A stretch of DNA of 64,000 nucleotides from Streptomyces sp. NBC_00775 (GTDB lineage: Bacteria > Actinomycetota > Actinomycetes > Streptomycetales > Streptomycetaceae), in the NCBI RefSeq assembly GCF_036347135.1, contig NZ_CP108938.1, positions 10,354,001 to 10,418,000 of the forward strand. The letters are read 5' to 3'. The notes under the pieces were generated by a model. It saw nothing but the letters and a program-made list of their open reading frames with translations, was not told the origin of the DNA and searched no databases. The translations under genes and the position numbers were made by a program. Below, one piece after another: positions 34,457 to 43,850 of this stretch (within the stretch, counting starts at the first letter, position 1; every line of letters begins with the position of its first letter).

Positions 34457-37000
34457 TCAGCTCGCGGGGCCCTGTGGTTCTTCCTCCTTGTGGATGGTCA
34501 GCTCACCGTCGGCGACGTCGATCCGGAGGCGGCTGTGTGGCTGCAGGTTGCCGTCGAGCAGCATGCGGGAGAGCCGGTTGTCGACCTCGCGCTGGATCGT
34601 ACGGCGCAACGGGCGGGCACCGTATTCGGGCTGGTAGCCGCGTTGGGCGAGCCATTCGACAGCAGCCATGGTGACATCGACGGTGACGTCCTGGGCGTGG
34701 AGCCGGCGCCTGGAGTCGTCCAGCAGCATGTTGGTGATCTGCCGTAGCTGCTGGTCGGCGAGTTGGCGGAAGATCACGATCTCGTCGATGCGATTGAGGA
34801 ACTCCGGCCGGAAGTGTTCGCGCAGGGGGCGCAGCACCCGCTCGCGGCGGGCCTGCTCGTCGGCGTCCGCGTCGCCGGCACCGAATCCCATCGCGCCGCC
34901 GCGACCGGTAATGGCCTGCGAACCGAGGTTGCTGGTCATGACGATGACGGTGTTCTTGAAATCGATCGTGCGGCCCTGGGAGTCGGTGAGCCGCCCGTCG
35001 TCGAGCACCTGCAGCAGGATGTTGAAGACGTCGGGGTGCGCCTTCTCGATCTCGTCCAGGAGCAGCAGCGAGTAGGGGTTCCTTCGCACCGCTTCGGTGA
35101 ACTGTCCGGCCTCCTCGAAGCCGACGTAGCCGGGGGGAGCGCCGACCAGACGGCTGACGGTGTGCCGTTCCTGGTACTCACTCATGTCGAGACGGATCAT
35201 CCGGTCCTCGCTCCCGAAGAGCGCCTCCGCGAGCGCGCGGGCGAGTTCGGTCTTGCCGACGCCGGTGGGGCCGAGGAAGAGGAAGCTCCCGATCGGGCGG
35301 CTGGCGTCGGCCAGACCGGCCCGCGAGCGCAGGACGGCGTCGGCGACGGCGGTCACCGCTTCGTCCTGGCCGATGACGCGCTGGTGCAGATGTTCTTCCA
35401 GGCTCAGCAGCCGGTCCCGCTCCTCCTGGGTGAGGCTGCTGACGGGAATTCCGGTCTGACGGGACACGATGTCGGCTATGTCTTCGACGGTGACCTCGGT
35501 GACATGGCTGCGGGGCTGCTGTGCGTGGTTCCCCTCGGCGATCCGCTGCTGGAGGTCGGCGAGTCGGTCGCGCAGCTCGGTCGCCCGCTCGTACTGCTCG
35601 GTGGCGACGGCCTGGTCCTTGTCCCGGGTGACCTGCTCCACTTCGCGTTCCAGGGCGCGGACGTTGGTGCCGCGGGTGGAGGAGCGCAGCCGGACCCGTG
35701 CGCCGGCCTGGTCCATGAGGTCGATCGCTTTGTCGGGCAGGTAGCGGTCGGTGAGATAGCGGTCGGACAGCTCGACGGCGGCGAGCAGTGCCTCGTCGGT
35801 GTAGCGGACCTGGTGATGGGCTTCGTAGCGGTCCTGGAGACCCCGCAGGATCTCGACGGCGTCCGCCGGACTGGGCTCGGGGATCAGAACCGGCTGGAAC
35901 CGGCGGGCGAGCGCGGCGTCCTTCTCGATGTATCGGCGGTACTCCTCGAGCGTGCTGGCCCCCACGACATGGAGTTCGCCGCGGGCCAGAGCGGGCTTGA
36001 GCATATTGCTCGCGTCCATCGGTCCGCCCTCGGAGCCGCCGCCCGCCCCGACGACGGTATGAAGTTCGTCAATGAAGATGATCAGCTCGTCCGAGTGGGC
36101 GCGGATTTCGTCGATGAGGCCGGTGAGCCGTTCCTCGAAGTCCCCACGGAAGCGGGTACCGGCGACGACTCCTGAGAGGTCGAGCTGGACGACACGCCGA
36201 CCCAGCAGGATGTCCGGCACCTCGCCGTCCGCGATGCGCTGGGCCAGTCCCTCGACGATGGCGGTCTTGCCCACTCCGGCTTCGCCGATCATGACGGGAT
36301 TGTTCTTGCTTCGGCGGGCGAGTACCTCAATGGTCTGTTCGATCTCCGCGTCGCGGCCGATGACCGGGTCGATACGGCCCTCCCCAGCCAGGTCGGTGAG
36401 GTCGCGCCCGAACTTGTCCAGGTTGGGGGTGTTCCGCTCGCCGGGGCCGGTACGCTGGCCGGCGCTTCCGGGCGCGGGCGTGAGGCCGTCCCGGGCGCCG
36501 ACGGGCGGCGAGAAGTGCGCGGCGTTGAGCATTTGCCCCGCTGCGGAGTCGCGGTTGGCGGCGAGTGCCACCAACACGTGTTCCGGGCCGATGTAGGAGG
36601 CGCCGGTGGAGCGCGCGATTTCATGGGCGTCGAGCAGAGCGCGCTTGACCGCCGGGGTGACGGCGATGAACTGGCGTGGCGGCCCCTCCCCGACCTGCCG
36701 GTCGATTTCGGCGGCGAGCGCGTCGGGATCGGCGCCCGCTCGCGTGACCATGCGACGAGTCGGCTCGGTGGAGAGCGCGGCCCGCAAGAGGTGTTCCGTG
36801 TCGAGGTCGGTACTCCCGTGCTGGGCGGCATAGGACGCTGCGACGGAGACGAGTTGCCGTGCGGGACCGCTCAACAGACGGCTGAAGTCGATGCGCCGCG
36901 GGTCGGGCGGTTCTCCACCTTGTCCGGTGCCGAGAAAGTGCGAGAGGAAGTCTCCGAGGGGGTCCGGACCGTTCTCGGGACCCCGCTGGCCGTCGGTCAT
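34457..37000 (-). CDS. ClpC-like AAA+ unfoldase (Clp protease ATP-binding subunit)
   Basis: 847 residues from ATG 37000. Domains: Clp_N repeats at about 50-165 ([31 protein letters not shown]); first AAA with Walker [17 protein letters not shown] and Walker [17 protein letters not shown]; a short UVR-like middle ([20 protein letters not shown]); second AAA with [19 protein letters not shown] and [17 protein letters not shown]; and the D2-small domain. There is no long ClpB M-domain. AMGF in the region of the ClpP-binding loop (ClpC: LGF) suggests it can dock to ClpP. It unfolds protein substrates with ATP. It is a second, accessory Clp ATPase rather than the housekeeping ClpC, judging from its context. 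Confidence 0.9.
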   Translation of the reverse strand: MTDGQRGPENGPDPLGDFLSHFLGTGQGGEPPDPRRIDFSRLLSGPARQLVSVAASYAAQHGSTDLDTEHLLRAALSTEPTRRMVTRAGADPDALAAEIDRQVGEGPPRQFIAVTPAVKRALLDAHEIARSTGASYIGPEHVLVALAANRDSAAGQMLNAAHFSPPVGARDGLTPAPGSAGQRTGPGERNTPNLDKFGRDLTDLAGEGRIDPVIGRDAEIEQTIEVLARRSKNNPVMIGEAGVGKTAIVEGLAQRIADGEVPDILLGRRVVQLDLSGVVAGTRFRGDFEERLTGLIDEIRAHSDELIIFIDELHTVVGAGGGSEGGPMDASNMLKPALARGELHVVGASTLEEYRRYIEKDAALARRFQPVLIPEPSPADAVEILRGLQDRYEAHHQVRYTDEALLAAVELSDRYLTDRYLPDKAIDLMDQAGARVRLRSSTRGTNVRALEREVEQVTRDKDQAVATEQYERATELRDRLADLQQRIAEGNHAQQPRSHVTEVTVEDIADIVSRQTGIPVSSLTQEERDRLLSLEEHLHQRVIGQDEAVTAVADAVLRSRAGLADASRPIGSFLFLGPTGVGKTELARALAEALFGSEDRMIRLDMSEYQERHTVSRLVGAPPGYVGFEEAGQFTEAVRRNPYSLLLLDEIEKAHPDVFNILLQVLDDGRLTDSQGRTIDFKNTVIVMTSNLGSQAITGRGGAMGFGAGDADADEQARRERVLRPLREHFRPEFLNRIDEIVIFRQLADQQLRQITNMLLDDSRRRLHAQDVTVDVTMAAVEWLAQRGYQPEYGARPLRRTIQREVDNRLSRMLLDGNLQPHSRLRIDVADGELTIHKEEEPQGPAS

Positions 37001-37368
37001 GGCTATCCGTCCCCGTGGCCCGGCCCGACCGGGCCACGCTCTCTCGGTGCACGTACAGCCGTTCGGACGCGGTCCCGCAAGTCCGGCGTGACCACAGACG
37101 GCCGCAACCCCACTTGCCCTAATTTAGACGATATGGGCGCCGCGTGTCGGTGGACGGGAACAAGGGTTGGCGGGAAGCGGGGGTATGTAGCGCGCATCGA
37201 TCCGCGGATCCTGGCGCGCGGGATGGCCGGTGCCTGCCGGGGTGGACCCCCGGGGTCCGGGCCGTACCGCGGTATCCACCGGTGCCGCCCGGCGCCCAGG
37301 GGGGCAGGGGTCCGGGACGGGATACGTTCCTAATGGCGCATGCGTTCGAATGCGGGTGGCCTGTAGTC
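37001..37368. other. Intergenic region between clp and the alkB remnant
   Basis: About 370 bases with divergent starts. The least GC-rich spot, CCTAATTTAGACGATATGGG (37118-37137), may hold the clp promoter. No HAIR, CIRCE or ROSE-type element is seen. Confidence 0.4.
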
Positions 37369-37818
37369 ATGGCGACGCACCAGCTCCAGCGGTCTCTGTT
37401 CGATCAGGGCGACGACGTGTTTCCACTCCCACTGGACGGGCCCCGTAGAACCGCGCTGGGCGACGGCGCCTGGATCGACCTCCTGCCGGGCAGGCTGAGC
37501 GGCGCCGACGCCCTGTTCGAACAGCTGGCCACGGATGTTCCCTGGAAGGCCGAGCGGCGGCAGACGTTCGAGCGGGTCGTGGACGTCCCGCGCCTGCTCG
37601 CCTTCTACCGTGCCGGCGAACCGCTGCACCGCCCCGTCCTCGACGAGGCGCGGCAGGCACTCTCCAGGCACTACGCCGCCGAGCTCGGTGAACCCTTCAC
37701 GACGGCCGGCCTGTGCCACTACCGCAACGGCGTACGTGCTGTCGGCAGGCGGGAGGCCCGCCCTCGCAGCAGCCGGTCGCGACCGGGCGACAGGCCGCGT
37801 ACCGGCGGCCAGTGGTGA
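37369..37818 (+). pseudogene. AlkB-type dioxygenase, 3' truncated
   Basis: The frame starts MATHQLQRSLFDQGDDVFPL and continues TALGDGAWIDLLPGRLSGAD, LFEQLATDVPWKAERRQTFE and GEPFTTAGLCHYRNGV, which are the first 120 residues of actinobacterial AlkB-like 2-oxoglutarate/Fe(II) dioxygenases. Where the HxD iron motif should follow, the sequence turns to GRREARPRSSRSRPGDRPRT and stops at 37818. All metal ligands are absent, so it cannot repair DNA. The break coincides with a 33-bp sequence shared with the DUF4139 gene (37777-37809). Confidence 0.85.
37777..37809. repeat. 33-bp inverted repeat, left copy
   Basis: Identical over 33 bases, in opposite orientation, to 40411-40443. Weaker similarity continues to 37741 on the left (counterpart to about 40476). 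In both places it encodes SRPGDRPRTGG. This copy forms the artificial end of the alkB remnant. Confidence 0.9.
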
Positions 37819-37915
37819 CCGCCCCTCATGTCCTTCGGGTGTGCGAGATGCCCCCGGCCGGGGGCGGGAGCCCAGATCAGGCCTGCATCAGCAGGCGAGC
37901 AGCGGCCCACCGTGC

Positions 37916-39478
37916 TCAGAGCCCGGTGACTTTGGTACTCGCCGACAGCTCGTAGACCAGGGTGACCGTGCGGCGGCTGCCGGGTGGGAGGGTGATGTCC
38001 CAGCGGGCGATGCCCTCGGCGTCGACCACGTCGGGCGCCGGGGAGCACGAATCCTTGTGCAGGCGTATCTCCACCGCCGAGACCTCGGAGACCGGGATCC
38101 GCTCCCGAAGGACGACCACCCGCTCGCTGTGCTCCCCGGGGGCGGAGAACCGGGACAGGTGCAGCCGGACCGTACGGGTGACCACGGTCCGCTGGGTGAT
38201 ACCGGCGGAGTCGCGGGACTCCTTGGTATCCCGGACCACCCTGTAGTCGTCGCAGCTGCCGAAGGCCAGCTCGACGGGGGCGCCGGGGGCAGTGAAGTCC
38301 AGCGTGCCGCAGCCGCTGAAGCCGCTGCCGCGGACCAGGTCCACGGGCCCGGCGAGCAGCGCGTGGCCGGACAGGTTGTCGAACCGCACCACCTGGGTGA
38401 CCAGGGGGGACAACTCCGGTGAGCAGGCGTACTCACTGCGCGCGGCCGTGGTGAATGCGGAGAGCAGCACTCGGTGGGCGCGGCCGTCACCAGGAACCGA
38501 GACCGGCGCGGGAGATCTCAACACCCGCGCCTCGCCGCCGTCGTCCACCCCTGGCAGGCCGAGCACCGGGGCCGGGCCGAGGGCCCCGATCTCCTCCTCG
38601 CGCAGTTCGACGTCGACCGTGCGGCGCTCCGCTGCGGATCGGTCCTTGAGCGTCAGCCGGTCCTCGCCCAGCCGTGGCGGATCGGTGGCCAGCGCCGAGC
38701 GGGCCGTCGACAATGTCAGCCGTACGTCCGACCAGTCCTCACCGGTGCGCTGCCAGACCATCGCGTCGGTCTCCAGGGTCAGGGAGTCCCCGTCGAGCAC
38801 GGCCCGATAGGCGGGCCGCCACAGCGCACACGGGGTGAGGTGGCTCAGGCGCAGCCCGACCGGCCCGGCTACCGCGGCCTCCACGGTCAACTCGATATGG
38901 CCGACCAGCGCGGCGGGCTCCTCCTCGGAGAGATACATGGCCCGCTGGGCTTCCCCGAGTTCGACAGCGAGGGTAGCCAGCCGGGCCTCCACGGTGCGGA
39001 GTTGCTCGCTGTGCGCGTCGCGCTCGTCGTCCACCCTGTCCAGTTCGCGGGCCCAGCGGGGCCGTTCCGTCTCTCCGGACCCGGCGCCTTCGCCGATCTC
39101 CCGCAGCAGATCGGCGGCGAGGCGGCTGAGCAGGTCAAGGCGGGCATGCAGCCGATCGCGTCGCTGCCCCAGGGCCAGCCGCTCCTCTTCGAGGGTGTGT
39201 ACGCGGTGGCGCAGGGCGGAGTCGTCGTCGGTGGACGGCAGCGGCCCGCGCGGCGTCCAGCTGCGGACGATCCGCACGTCGAGCACGGTCGCGGGGTGAT
39301 CGGCGGTCAGCTCGGCATGGAGGGTCCGGTCGACGGCCAGCGCACTGACCGGCCCGAGACGCAGCCGCTGGACCCCGGCCTCCAGGTCGAGCATGACGGT
39401 GCGCTCGATGTGGGCGCGATCCTCGAGGCACGTGACGGCGGTGACGGGGAGAGCGATCGGCTTCGGGGCCGTGGACAT
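37916..39478 (-). CDS. MuiA/DUF4139 family protein (A)
   Basis: 520 residues from ATG 39478. N-terminal DUF4140-like part: LPVTAVTCLEDRAHIERTVM and RLRLGPVSALAVDRTL. Then a coiled coil, HRVHTLEEERLALGQRRDRL with DERDAHSEQLRTVEARLATL, and a C-terminal DUF4139 beta domain: THLTPCALWRPAYRAVLDGD-type region, VWQRTGEDWSDVRLTLSTAR, and VVVLRERIPVSEVSAVEIRL. The GEDW(S/T)xVxLxLST signature is diagnostic. No signal peptide is present. E. coli-type relatives are called mucoidy inhibitor MuiA; the biochemical role is unknown. It starts eight bp after the paralogue upstream. Confidence 0.9.
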   Translation of the reverse strand: MSTAPKPIALPVTAVTCLEDRAHIERTVMLDLEAGVQRLRLGPVSALAVDRTLHAELTADHPATVLDVRIVRSWTPRGPLPSTDDDSALRHRVHTLEEERLALGQRRDRLHARLDLLSRLAADLLREIGEGAGSGETERPRWARELDRVDDERDAHSEQLRTVEARLATLAVELGEAQRAMYLSEEEPAALVGHIELTVEAAVAGPVGLRLSHLTPCALWRPAYRAVLDGDSLTLETDAMVWQRTGEDWSDVRLTLSTARSALATDPPRLGEDRLTLKDRSAAERRTVDVELREEEIGALGPAPVLGLPGVDDGGEARVLRSPAPVSVPGDGRAHRVLLSAFTTAARSEYACSPELSPLVTQVVRFDNLSGHALLAGPVDLVRGSGFSGCGTLDFTAPGAPVELAFGSCDDYRVVRDTKESRDSAGITQRTVVTRTVRLHLSRFSAPGEHSERVVVLRERIPVSEVSAVEIRLHKDSCSPAPDVVDAEGIARWDITLPPGSRRTVTLVYELSASTKVTGL

Positions 39479-39486
39479 GGCGTGTG

Positions 39487-41613
39487 TCAGCTCCTGCGGT
39501 TGCCGCCGACCAGGGCCTTGCCGGTCGGGATGCGGATCTCGTAGCCGCCGTCGAGGGCAGCAGTGGCGCCTGCGGGCAGGTCCAGTCGCCAGACACGGGT
39601 GCCCGGCGCATGTCGATCGGGCCCCGTGCCTTCCTCGGGTGCCGTCCAGCCGGCCCGTTCCTCGATCCGGACGTCCGGTTCGGAGGTGACCGGCACCCGC
39701 TCGCGGACTTCCACGGTGACGGGCCTCGCGAGCCGGTTGGCCAGCTCCACGTGGACGCGGTGGTCGAGCACGGTGGTGTTGTTGCGCAGACCCGAGGTCG
39801 ACTCGTGCAGATTGGCACGGCGGGTGACCCGGATGCCCTCGGCCGGCCCCAGGCCCATCCGGCGGACACCGCCGGGGGCAAGCGTGGGCAGTGCGGCGGT
39901 CAGCAGGAAGTCGTCGTCGACGGTGACCTCCACCGGGCCGGCCAGCAGTGCCTGGTCGGTGGCATTGGAGAGCACCAACGTCGCGTACACGGTCTGCTCC
40001 ACGGACGGCACGCAGAGGTACTCGGTACGCAGGCCGACCGGGATCTCGCCGACGGTGACGGTGTGCCAGGTGCCGTCTGACGGAATGTCGGCGCGGGCGG
40101 TGGCATCGAAGCGGTGGTCGAAGGAACCCGCCGACTCGCGGGGCCGCACGGCCTGTCCGGGCAGCGGCAGCGCGGCCACCGCTTCGGCGCGGCGACGGTA
40201 CTCGGCCGCCACCGGGTCGAAGGGAGAGTCAGGAAACAGCCGGCCTCTGCGACCGCCCTGCTCGTCGGGGCCGCACAGAACAAGGGCGGCATAGTCGAGC
40301 TCGGCACCGCTCGGCTGCGGCGGACCGGCCACCGGTGCCGGAGGGGGTGGCGGCGCAGCCCGGCCAGGATCTGCGGGCGCCGTGGCGGCGAGGGCACCCG
40401 CGAGGGGCCTGCCGCCGGTACGCGGCCTGTCGCCCGGTCGCGATCCGGCCGGCTGCGGGAGGGCGGGCATCCCGCCGCCGAAGACTTCCGGGGGCGCGCC
40501 GCCTGCGCCGCCGGGCACCGGGACTGCGGCCGGCGGACCGCCGTAGCTCTGCAGTGCCGGCGACGGGGGAGGCGGCGGTGGAACGGGACCGGACGCGGAG
40601 CCGCCCGCGGCACCCACGGGCGCGGAGCCGGCACCGACAGCCGCGGGTGCGGCGGTCGTGGCTGGGCCGGGGCCTGCCGCGTCGTAACCGGAGAACAGGT
40701 CGACGAGCCCGGCCGGGGGCTCGCGCCAGCCAGAAGGCGCGGGGGCGGTCTGACTGCGTCCGATCCGGATCGAGCGGAGCCTCGGCAGGTCGGTGAGGCG
40801 CCGAAGATCGGCGGTGGCCAGAGCGATGCGCACGCCGGTCCAGTCCTCGCCGGTCCGCTGGGCGACCGAGGCGCGCAGCACCAGACGGCCGCTGCCGTCG
40901 CCCTGACGGTGAGTGAGACGGTAGGCCGGCACCCAGACGGCGCCCGGCACCCCGTATTCCAGCTCCAGCTCCACCTCCGCATCACCGGTGCCGTCGAGGG
41001 TCAGGACCGCACAGACCGTGGTCTCCACGTGCGCTGACGGTGCGTCGGTGGAGGCGCGGGCGAGCCTGTCGGCGGCGACGGTGAGCTCGTGCTCGACGTT
41101 GCGCAGTGCCTCCTCCAGCTCGACGAGGCGGTTGTGCAGTCCCGCCAGCCGCTCGTCGACGAAGTCGGCGAGCTCCATCCACGCGTCGACCGGGGTGCGG
41201 CGGTGCGGGTCCTCGCGCCTGCGGGCAGGTGGGACCGGGTGGAGAGCCCTGACCTCCTCGATCAGGCTCAGCTGTCGGTCCCGGCGTCCCTGCGCCGCCG
41301 CGTACTCGTCGCTCAGCCGCTCGACCTCGCGCCGCAACTCGTCGGGCGTGCCGGTGTCGAGCGGCTCGGCCTCGACTTCCACCCGGGCCTCGGTGACTCG
41401 CACCCCGGAGGCGCCCAGGACCCGGGCCCGCAGCGAGCCCGGGTCCAGCGAGCGGGGCAGTCCCGTCACCCGCACCCGGCCGTCAGACGACACGCTGCCC
41501 CGGGCCAGGCGTCGGCAGACCGCGCCCTGCGCGTACACCACGACCGAATCGAGGGTCGACCCCCACCTCTGTGCTGACTCAGCCGTCACGTGCTCCGCCC
41601 CCGTCGCGTCCAT
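39487..41613 (-). CDS. MuiA/DUF4139 family protein (B), with a long proline-rich insert
   Basis: 708 residues. Same architecture as its neighbour: an N-terminal DUF4140-type domain (STLDSVVVYAQGAVCRRLAR), coiled coil (ELRREVERLSDEYAAAQGRR, RLVELEEALRNVEHELTVAA), the diagnostic AQRTGEDWTGVRIALATADL near 260, and the C-terminal part VTVEVRERVPVTSEPDVRIE. It differs by about 170 residues of Ala/Gly/Pro-rich linker (from residue 315 to 480), which contains PPPPPPSPAL and the repeated SRPGDRPRTGG peptide. The stop lies eight bp before its paralogue, so the pair is one operon. The pair may form a heteromer, which is inference. Confidence 0.9.
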   Translation of the reverse strand: MDATGAEHVTAESAQRWGSTLDSVVVYAQGAVCRRLARGSVSSDGRVRVTGLPRSLDPGSLRARVLGASGVRVTEARVEVEAEPLDTGTPDELRREVERLSDEYAAAQGRRDRQLSLIEEVRALHPVPPARRREDPHRRTPVDAWMELADFVDERLAGLHNRLVELEEALRNVEHELTVAADRLARASTDAPSAHVETTVCAVLTLDGTGDAEVELELEYGVPGAVWVPAYRLTHRQGDGSGRLVLRASVAQRTGEDWTGVRIALATADLRRLTDLPRLRSIRIGRSQTAPAPSGWREPPAGLVDLFSGYDAAGPGPATTAAPAAVGAGSAPVGAAGGSASGPVPPPPPPSPALQSYGGPPAAVPVPGGAGGAPPEVFGGGMPALPQPAGSRPGDRPRTGGRPLAGALAATAPADPGRAAPPPPPAPVAGPPQPSGAELDYAALVLCGPDEQGGRRGRLFPDSPFDPVAAEYRRRAEAVAALPLPGQAVRPRESAGSFDHRFDATARADIPSDGTWHTVTVGEIPVGLRTEYLCVPSVEQTVYATLVLSNATDQALLAGPVEVTVDDDFLLTAALPTLAPGGVRRMGLGPAEGIRVTRRANLHESTSGLRNNTTVLDHRVHVELANRLARPVTVEVRERVPVTSEPDVRIEERAGWTAPEEGTGPDRHAPGTRVWRLDLPAGATAALDGGYEIRIPTGKALVGGNRRS
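40411..40443. repeat. 33-bp inverted repeat, right copy
   Basis: Identical to the reverse complement of 37777-37809. Located in the proline-rich linker of DUF4139 protein B, likely the source copy because here it is part of an intact gene. Confidence 0.9.
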
Positions 41614-41639
41614 GCTGAGCGAAGCCTACGCCCGGGCGG

Positions 41640-42199
41640 TCTGCGCGTCCGCGTCGAATCAGGAGGATGGCGTCCAGGACCACACGCCCTTGGCTGAGCA
41701 GCCGTTTCACGGCCTCCTCCAGGGAGCGGGTGGCATGCACTGCAGTGCTGCCGTGGACGGCTACGGCTGCCCGCACGCAAGCGGGCGGCCGCTCGAATGC
41801 CCAACGCTCCTTCTGAGGCAGCCCGTTTACTTCCGTCTGCACGGTGCCCTCGGCGGCGTCCGCGGCCTCCAGCAGCAGCCGGTTCAGCGCCTGGAACAGG
41901 GCGAGGTCACCGCCGGGCCGGATCTGGAGGAGGAAGGCGGCCTCGTTGCTGACGCGGCCCTATGTGTAGAAGACGGCCTCGTCGGGGGAGTCCAGCTGGG
42001 CCAGTTCCCCGGCCAGCAGTGCGAAGGCCGCGTCCCAGCCGATGGGTTCGTAGTGGTCCGAGCCGGGCCGCTTGACCATCGGCTCGGTGAGCCGGCCCTG
42101 CCGGTTGAGCCACCGGGCGGATCGTTCGGCCAGCTCGGAGACCGGGTGCTCCCGGAAGAACCCGGCCGTGATCCGTCGTGACGTCGCCTCGTCGCTCAC
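41640..42199 (-). pseudogene. FdhF-like molybdopterin oxidoreductase, dead remnant
   Basis: From GTG 42199 the frame reads VSELAERSARWLNRQGRLTE then PMVKRPGSDHYEPIGWDAAF, ALLAGELAQLDSPDEAVFYT, typical of the FdhF/oxidoreductase-alpha family N-terminal region. An in-frame TAG (41960) replaces the Ser of the usual YTSGRTSNEA. Downstream the same frame continues GRVSNEAAFLLQIRPGGDLA and LFQALNRLLLEAADAAEGTV, but jumps over a few hundred residues, showing an internal deletion. The last part (41640-41845: ATRSLEEAVKRLLSQGRVVL) is not recognised. It was a large cytosolic Mo enzyme and is now non-functional. Confidence 0.75.
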
Positions 42200-42321
42200 A
42201 TGTGCCCCATCCGCCGCGCTGCCGCTCCAGCCCAGTGTCGGCACGTTCCGCGCGCGGGCGATCCGGGGCGGGCGCAAGGGGCGACCCGACCCGAGATCCG
42301 GGAGGCCGCAGCGCGCCGGCG

Positions 42322-43425
42322 TCAGGTCGGGGTCCCCGGGTCGGTGTACCGCAGCAGGGCGCCCACGCCCTCGTACAGCCTCAGCTCGCTCTCCGGTACG
42401 ACGACCAGCTCGGCACCGGTGCCGACGAGGGCCCGGACGAGGGCCTCGTCGGCACGTTCCTCGCGCGGGGCCCGCACGCCGAAGGACATCAGCTCCGCCT
42501 CGGTCAGGGCGAGCTGAGTGGGCTGGGAGCCCGCCCAGAGCCGCAGCGAAGACCAAGACCCTGGCGGCCGGTTCAGCAGCAGTGCCGCGACCTGGCCGCG
42601 CTGGAGGGCGGCGACGGTGGCGGCCAGCCCCTCCGTCATGGGTCCGTGCAGGGCACGCCGACCGATGAAGATGTCCACGAGTTCCTGGTCGTGCGCGGCC
42701 ATGCGGCCGCGGAAGACGCCGTCGAGCTGCGGCTCCAACAGGGCGCGCCCGGTGTCCGTGGGGGTCCGGCCGCCCACGCGTACGACCTTGTCCCGCAGGG
42801 TGTGCGGCAGGCGGCGGATCAGTACGTTGCACGCCCACTCGTCCCCGCCCACGACGACGGCGTCGGCATGGGCGCGCCGCGCCCGATCGTCCAGCTGGTG
42901 GCCGAGCCGGAGGGAGGTGCGGTGCCAGGTCGCCACCGCGACCCTGCGGTGCAGCCGCTCACCCGGGGTGACGGTGGACGCGGGCCAGGTGCCGGTCTCC
43001 GCCTCCAGAGTTACCCAGCCGTGGGTCTCGGCGGTCGGAAGGCCGCCATAGTGGACGACTACGGCCATGTAGGGGATCTCCGGAACGTGCTGGGTGACCA
43101 GGGGCATCGCGTCCGGCAGGGTGCTGTAGCGCGCGGAGTCGTGCTCGGGCGGCCTGGGCAGCTCCCCGTCCAGGACGAGCGTGCCGTGGGCGGCGAAGAT
43201 GGCCTGACCGTGCACCCCCGGCACCTCTGTGTCGGCGCCGACCACCTCCTCCAGAACGTTCAGCAGCGCCCGGTCCGAGCCCTGACGGGACAGACTCTCG
43301 CGCAGCCGCCCCCAGCGCAGCGCTATCGCCCGCTCGGGATGCTCGACGTTTCGGGAGGTGTCCAGGTATACGGAGGCGAACGGGCCCGGCTCCGCGTAGA
43401 GGGGTTCAAGGAACGACAACCTCAT
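42322..43425 (-). CDS. Vms1/Ankzf1-type (baeRF, Rv2629-like) protein
   Basis: 367 residues from ATG 43425. Starts MRLSFLEPLYAEPGPFASVY, then LDTSRNVEHPERAIALRWGR, which is the usual opening of the Rv2629/baeRF2 family. Other landmarks are VPEIPYMAVVVHYGGLPTAE near 138, DAVVVGGDEWACNVLIRRLP near 210 and VVVPESELRLYEGVGALLRY near the end, matching the eRF1-like domains 2 and 3. Eukaryotic Vms1 cleaves peptidyl-tRNA on stalled ribosomes; bacterial members may do likewise or act in hibernation. In Mycobacterium the orthologue is a dormancy-region gene. Here it heads a minus-strand stress-type cluster. Confidence 0.88.
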   Translation of the reverse strand: MRLSFLEPLYAEPGPFASVYLDTSRNVEHPERAIALRWGRLRESLSRQGSDRALLNVLEEVVGADTEVPGVHGQAIFAAHGTLVLDGELPRPPEHDSARYSTLPDAMPLVTQHVPEIPYMAVVVHYGGLPTAETHGWVTLEAETGTWPASTVTPGERLHRRVAVATWHRTSLRLGHQLDDRARRAHADAVVVGGDEWACNVLIRRLPHTLRDKVVRVGGRTPTDTGRALLEPQLDGVFRGRMAAHDQELVDIFIGRRALHGPMTEGLAATVAALQRGQVAALLLNRPPGSWSSLRLWAGSQPTQLALTEAELMSFGVRAPREERADEALVRALVGTGAELVVVPESELRLYEGVGALLRYTDPGTPT

Positions 43426-43533
43426 CGCCACTCCTCGTCGATGGTCTCCCCTCCTTTGATGATGCGCGCCCATGGGCAACGGTGCCGGGAACGCCGGTGG
43501 TCGTCGTCGGCCGCCCGGTGACACCCGCCCCGG

Positions 43534-43731
43534 CTACGTGTGGCTGGACGACGACCAGCCGGGGACCTGGCCACCGCGGCCGAGCTGCCTGATCTGCGAA
43601 ACCAGCAGGTCACCCGCCTGGTCGAGGTCCACGTCCGCCACCGGCGAGACTTCGGTGGCCGGCGACTCGGAGTCGTACGGGCGTCCGGTGAGGCATTCCG
43701 GCCGACGGGCGGGCAGCCCATGCCCTGCCAT
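43534..43731 (-). CDS. Possible small protein
   Basis: A 65-residue minus-strand frame, ATG 43731, with PATEVSPVADVDLDQAGDLL and VSQIRQLGRGGQVPGWSSSS. The middle looks protein-like but no ribosome binding site or family supports it. It could be the end of a longer degraded gene between the baeRF protein and the AraC regulator. Confidence 0.25.
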   Translation of the reverse strand: MAGHGLPARRPECLTGRPYDSESPATEVSPVADVDLDQAGDLLVSQIRQLGRGGQVPGWSSSSHT

Positions 43732-43850
43732 GTCCACCGCGAGAGCGGGCGGCCGGCACCCGCCACCCGCGCGATGACCTCGCTCCAGCACCAGGAACCG
43801 TCCACTGGCGATGGAGTCGTCTTGATCCCCGATGACACGAACGTCATGCT

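Noticed and set aside
34763..36175. Plus-strand frame of 470 codons
   Set aside because: Shadow of the Clp ATPase on the other strand.
41960..41962. In-frame TAG in the fdhF relic as possible recoding
   Set aside because: Selenocysteine uses TGA and sits elsewhere in FdhF; large deletions nearby show the gene is dead.
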